From Caldisericaceae bacterium (GTDB lineage: Bacteria > Calditrichota > Calditrichia > Calditrichales > Calditrichaceae), in contig JAGHBR010000125.1 of NCBI GenBank assembly GCA_021160885.1, forward strand, positions 1 through 23,454: DNA of 23,454 nt, in the 5' to 3' direction. The stretch's first letter is position 1; each line of letters begins with the position of its first letter. A model generated the notes under the pieces. The model worked only from the letters and a program-made list of their open reading frames with translations, searched no databases and was not told where the DNA came from. Position numbers and translations under genes: made by a program. Positions 21,843-23,454 of this stretch are shown here, in pieces.

Positions 21843-23454
21843 TCAATTAGCTCCCATTTGAAATTCTAATCCGACTTTAATCTGCCTCGGCATACTAAAC
21901 ATGGAAGGATTGTGAAGGACATCGTAATAAGTCGAAAAATTACTACGGTAAGTTAACAAGTCAACCGGACGAACAATACCAGTATAGGCCCTTCCTGTTG
22001 TGCTGTTCACCCAAACTTCATTTAGACGGTCGAGAATATTGTAAGCTAATAATGTTAAGCGAACATTAACATTCTTGATTTTGAAAAGATTGTAATGCGC
22101 ATTCAGATCAACACTGAATTGAGCCGGACGATATTGATTGTTTGGTAAAAGATTTAGTAAGGCTAAAGGGCTTTCACTGATGGGACTCCAGGTATATGGG
22201 CGACCGGAGTTAAAAAAGAACAATAATGTAGAAGCCCATTTTTTAGTCGCATATCCAACAGAAAAATTTAATGTGTGACGTTGATCCCATTCCAACGGAA
22301 TAAGTTTATTGATTGGATCCATATCCTGCCCCTGTCTGTTAAAAGCCAGGTATGGACTATCAGCAACCCCTCTGGTGTATTGCAATGTATAATTCAAATT
22401 AAAAAACCAAGGATTACTCTGGTATTGATATTTTAATTCCAGACCACGGGCATTTCCATAATCTTTATTGTCAAACAAACCATAGCGCATTTGACTATAA
22501 GTATAAACTAAACGTGAGCTTAACAAATTATAAATATCTCTATAAAAAATAGCCATCTCAAAATTCATAGAATTTGTGAGTTGCTTCCAGAATCCAATCT
22601 CATATTGAACAGTTTTTTGGGCTTTTAATAAAGGATTGCCTACCATGCCCAACTCGGTAACAATAAACGTGTTATTTTGGTAAAAATAATTAAGCGGCGG
22701 AATTTGCAGAAAATGACCATAAGAGAATCGGATAAGCGCTGATTTGCCCAATTGATAGGATAGACCTAAGCGAGGGCTCAATTGATATTGCGGTTTCACT
22801 TTTTTGTATTCGCTCATTCGCGATTTATCTTCGAAATAATCCTGATTGGCAGGATTGCGCCAGTTTGTCGGATAAACCGTTTTAGGATCAAAATAATCTA
22901 AGCGTAAGCCAAGATTAACAACCATCGACTCAAATTCCATTTTATCCTGAATATAAGCCGCAAATTGAAGAGGTTTCTTTTTGTAAAAATCAGAATAAAC
23001 TGTGTTATTGGGGCGAACTTCAGGTTCGTAATACAAATAACGAATTTTATTTGTTAAGGAATCAACTTCGTAAACATTTTCTAAATCAGTGCCTTCGTAC
23101 TTATTGCGAATATTCGCATATTTTTGATCTAAATTTATTTGTATATAATCAAAACCCGTTTTAATATTATGATTTTTATTTAATTGAAACATAAGATCAA
23201 ATTTTACATCATATTTTTGCTCTAATCGTCTCGTGTGGTTTTTATCCTGACCACCTGTGAAAAACCACTGTCCTGTGATTCGATGGTAAAAATCATGCAC
23301 ATACCTTGAATCCAAAGGATTTTCAAAAACATAAGAACCGGTTTTATATCTATTATAAGCTACTTTAAATTCATAGAAGGCCTTATTGCTCAACATATGG
23401 TTTATTTTTATGGCAACCATGTTAGATTGTTCGTGATACGTAGGTCTCCCATCC
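21843..23454 (-). CDS. TonB-dependent outer-membrane receptor, C-terminal beta-barrel part (5' end outside the window)
   Basis: The frame is open to the right edge with no stop, so the Met at 23420 is internal and the signal peptide, any carboxypeptidase-regulatory-like domain and the plug are outside the window. The ~537 residues seen are barrel: YKTGSYVFENP, NIKTGFDYIQINLDQ, PLQFAAYIQDKMEFESMVVNLGLRLDYFDPK, SPRLGLSYQLGKSALIRFSYGHFLQIPPLNYFYQN, FEMAIFYRDIYNLLSSR, ARGLELKYQYQ and QRHTLNFSVGYATKKWASTLLFFFNSGRPYTW are typical TonB-receptor strands. It ends RQIKVGLEFQMGAN. Such receptors import ligands too large or scarce for porins, powered by TonB-ExbBD; here nucleosides, nucleotides or oligomers are likely, by context. 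Its stop lies 36 bp before the large T9SS protein start. The operon promoter should be upstream of it, outside the window. Confidence 0.88.
   Translation of the reverse strand, partial: DGRPTYHEQSNMVAIKINHMLSNKAFYEFKVAYNRYKTGSYVFENPLDSRYVHDFYHRITGQWFFTGGQDKNHTRRLEQKYDVKFDLMFQLNKNHNIKTGFDYIQINLDQKYANIRNKYEGTDLENVYEVDSLTNKIRYLYYEPEVRPNNTVYSDFYKKKPLQFAAYIQDKMEFESMVVNLGLRLDYFDPKTVYPTNWRNPANQDYFEDKSRMSEYKKVKPQYQLSPRLGLSYQLGKSALIRFSYGHFLQIPPLNYFYQNNTFIVTELGMVGNPLLKAQKTVQYEIGFWKQLTNSMNFEMAIFYRDIYNLLSSRLVYTYSQMRYGLFDNKDYGNARGLELKYQYQSNPWFFNLNYTLQYTRGVADSPYLAFNRQGQDMDPINKLIPLEWDQRHTLNFSVGYATKKWASTLLFFFNSGRPYTWSPISESPLALLNLLPNNQYRPAQFSVDLNAHYNLFKIKNVNVRLTLLAYNILDRLNEVWVNSTTGRAYTGIVRPVDLLTYRSNFSTYYDVLHNPSMFSMPRQIKVGLEFQMGAN

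Noticed and set aside
23418..23420. Met at 23420 as the true start of the TonB receptor
   Set aside because: The frame stays open to the window edge and the protein lacks signal and plug, so this is an internal Met of a longer gene.

Overview
The window looks like chromosome from a Gram-negative member of the FCB superphylum that has a type IX secretion system (T9SS). Calditrichota (Caldithrix-like) is my best guess, with Ignavibacteriota or a relative as alternatives. The reasons are: three proteins end in a type-A T9SS sorting domain, two of them with the Y/F-PNPFN motif; there is a PorV/PorQ-like outer-membrane protein and a TonB-dependent receptor; there are several lipoprotein signals; and base composition is moderate to low in GC. 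The taxon is inferred from protein style only. No rRNA, tRNA, CRISPR array, IS element or phage gene was seen.

Left part (1-4121). A lipoprotein-like transglutaminase-fold protein (truncated by the window edge) and a family 20 beta-N-acetylhexosaminidase lipoprotein lie on the minus strand. Divergent from them, on the plus strand, are a secreted phosphodiester-glycosidase-like (NAGPA/DUF2233) protein and a small unrecognised membrane protein. A perfect 13-bp inverted repeat sits in the divergent gap. A perfect 17-bp hairpin with A- and U-tracts (4124-4166) ends transcription from both sides and marks the boundary with the main locus.

Main locus (4186 to the right edge, all minus strand; gaps of about 17-60 bp, or overlapping). 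In transcription order it encodes: a TonB-dependent receptor (5' end outside the window), a ~1165-aa surface protein with a T9SS signal, a PorV/PorQ-like barrel, six nucleoside-hydrolase (NH) domain proteins in a row, a GRP/RbsU-type sugar transporter, ribokinase, and an ADP-ribosylglycohydrolase-family lipoprotein. The likely logic is extracellular and periplasmic cleavage of N-glycosidic ribose bonds (nucleosides, perhaps ADP-ribose-like compounds), uptake of free ribose, and phosphorylation to ribose-5-phosphate. It resembles in gene content the ribose-utilisation (rus) loci known from Bacteroides, but has no SusD, uses T9SS-exported enzymes, and has an unusual expansion of nucleoside hydrolases.

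Four of the six NHs (7915-10023, 10077-11003, 11052-12005, 12029-13954) form one close clade with an ETD/ETN-M-C-x-D-V-D-D metal motif in place of the usual DxD start, and without the Glu of the canonical EFN motif. One of them (11052-12005) also has Asn in place of a presumed calcium ligand. Accessory modules differ: CBM-PKD-PKD-NH, NH-PKD-laminin-like-T9SS, NH-Ig-LamG-T9SS, or NH alone. This points to domain shuffling and to enzymes placed at the cell surface, outer-membrane face and periplasm. There is no gene-free stretch longer than 300 bases; the largest gaps are 693-801 and 2485-2641.
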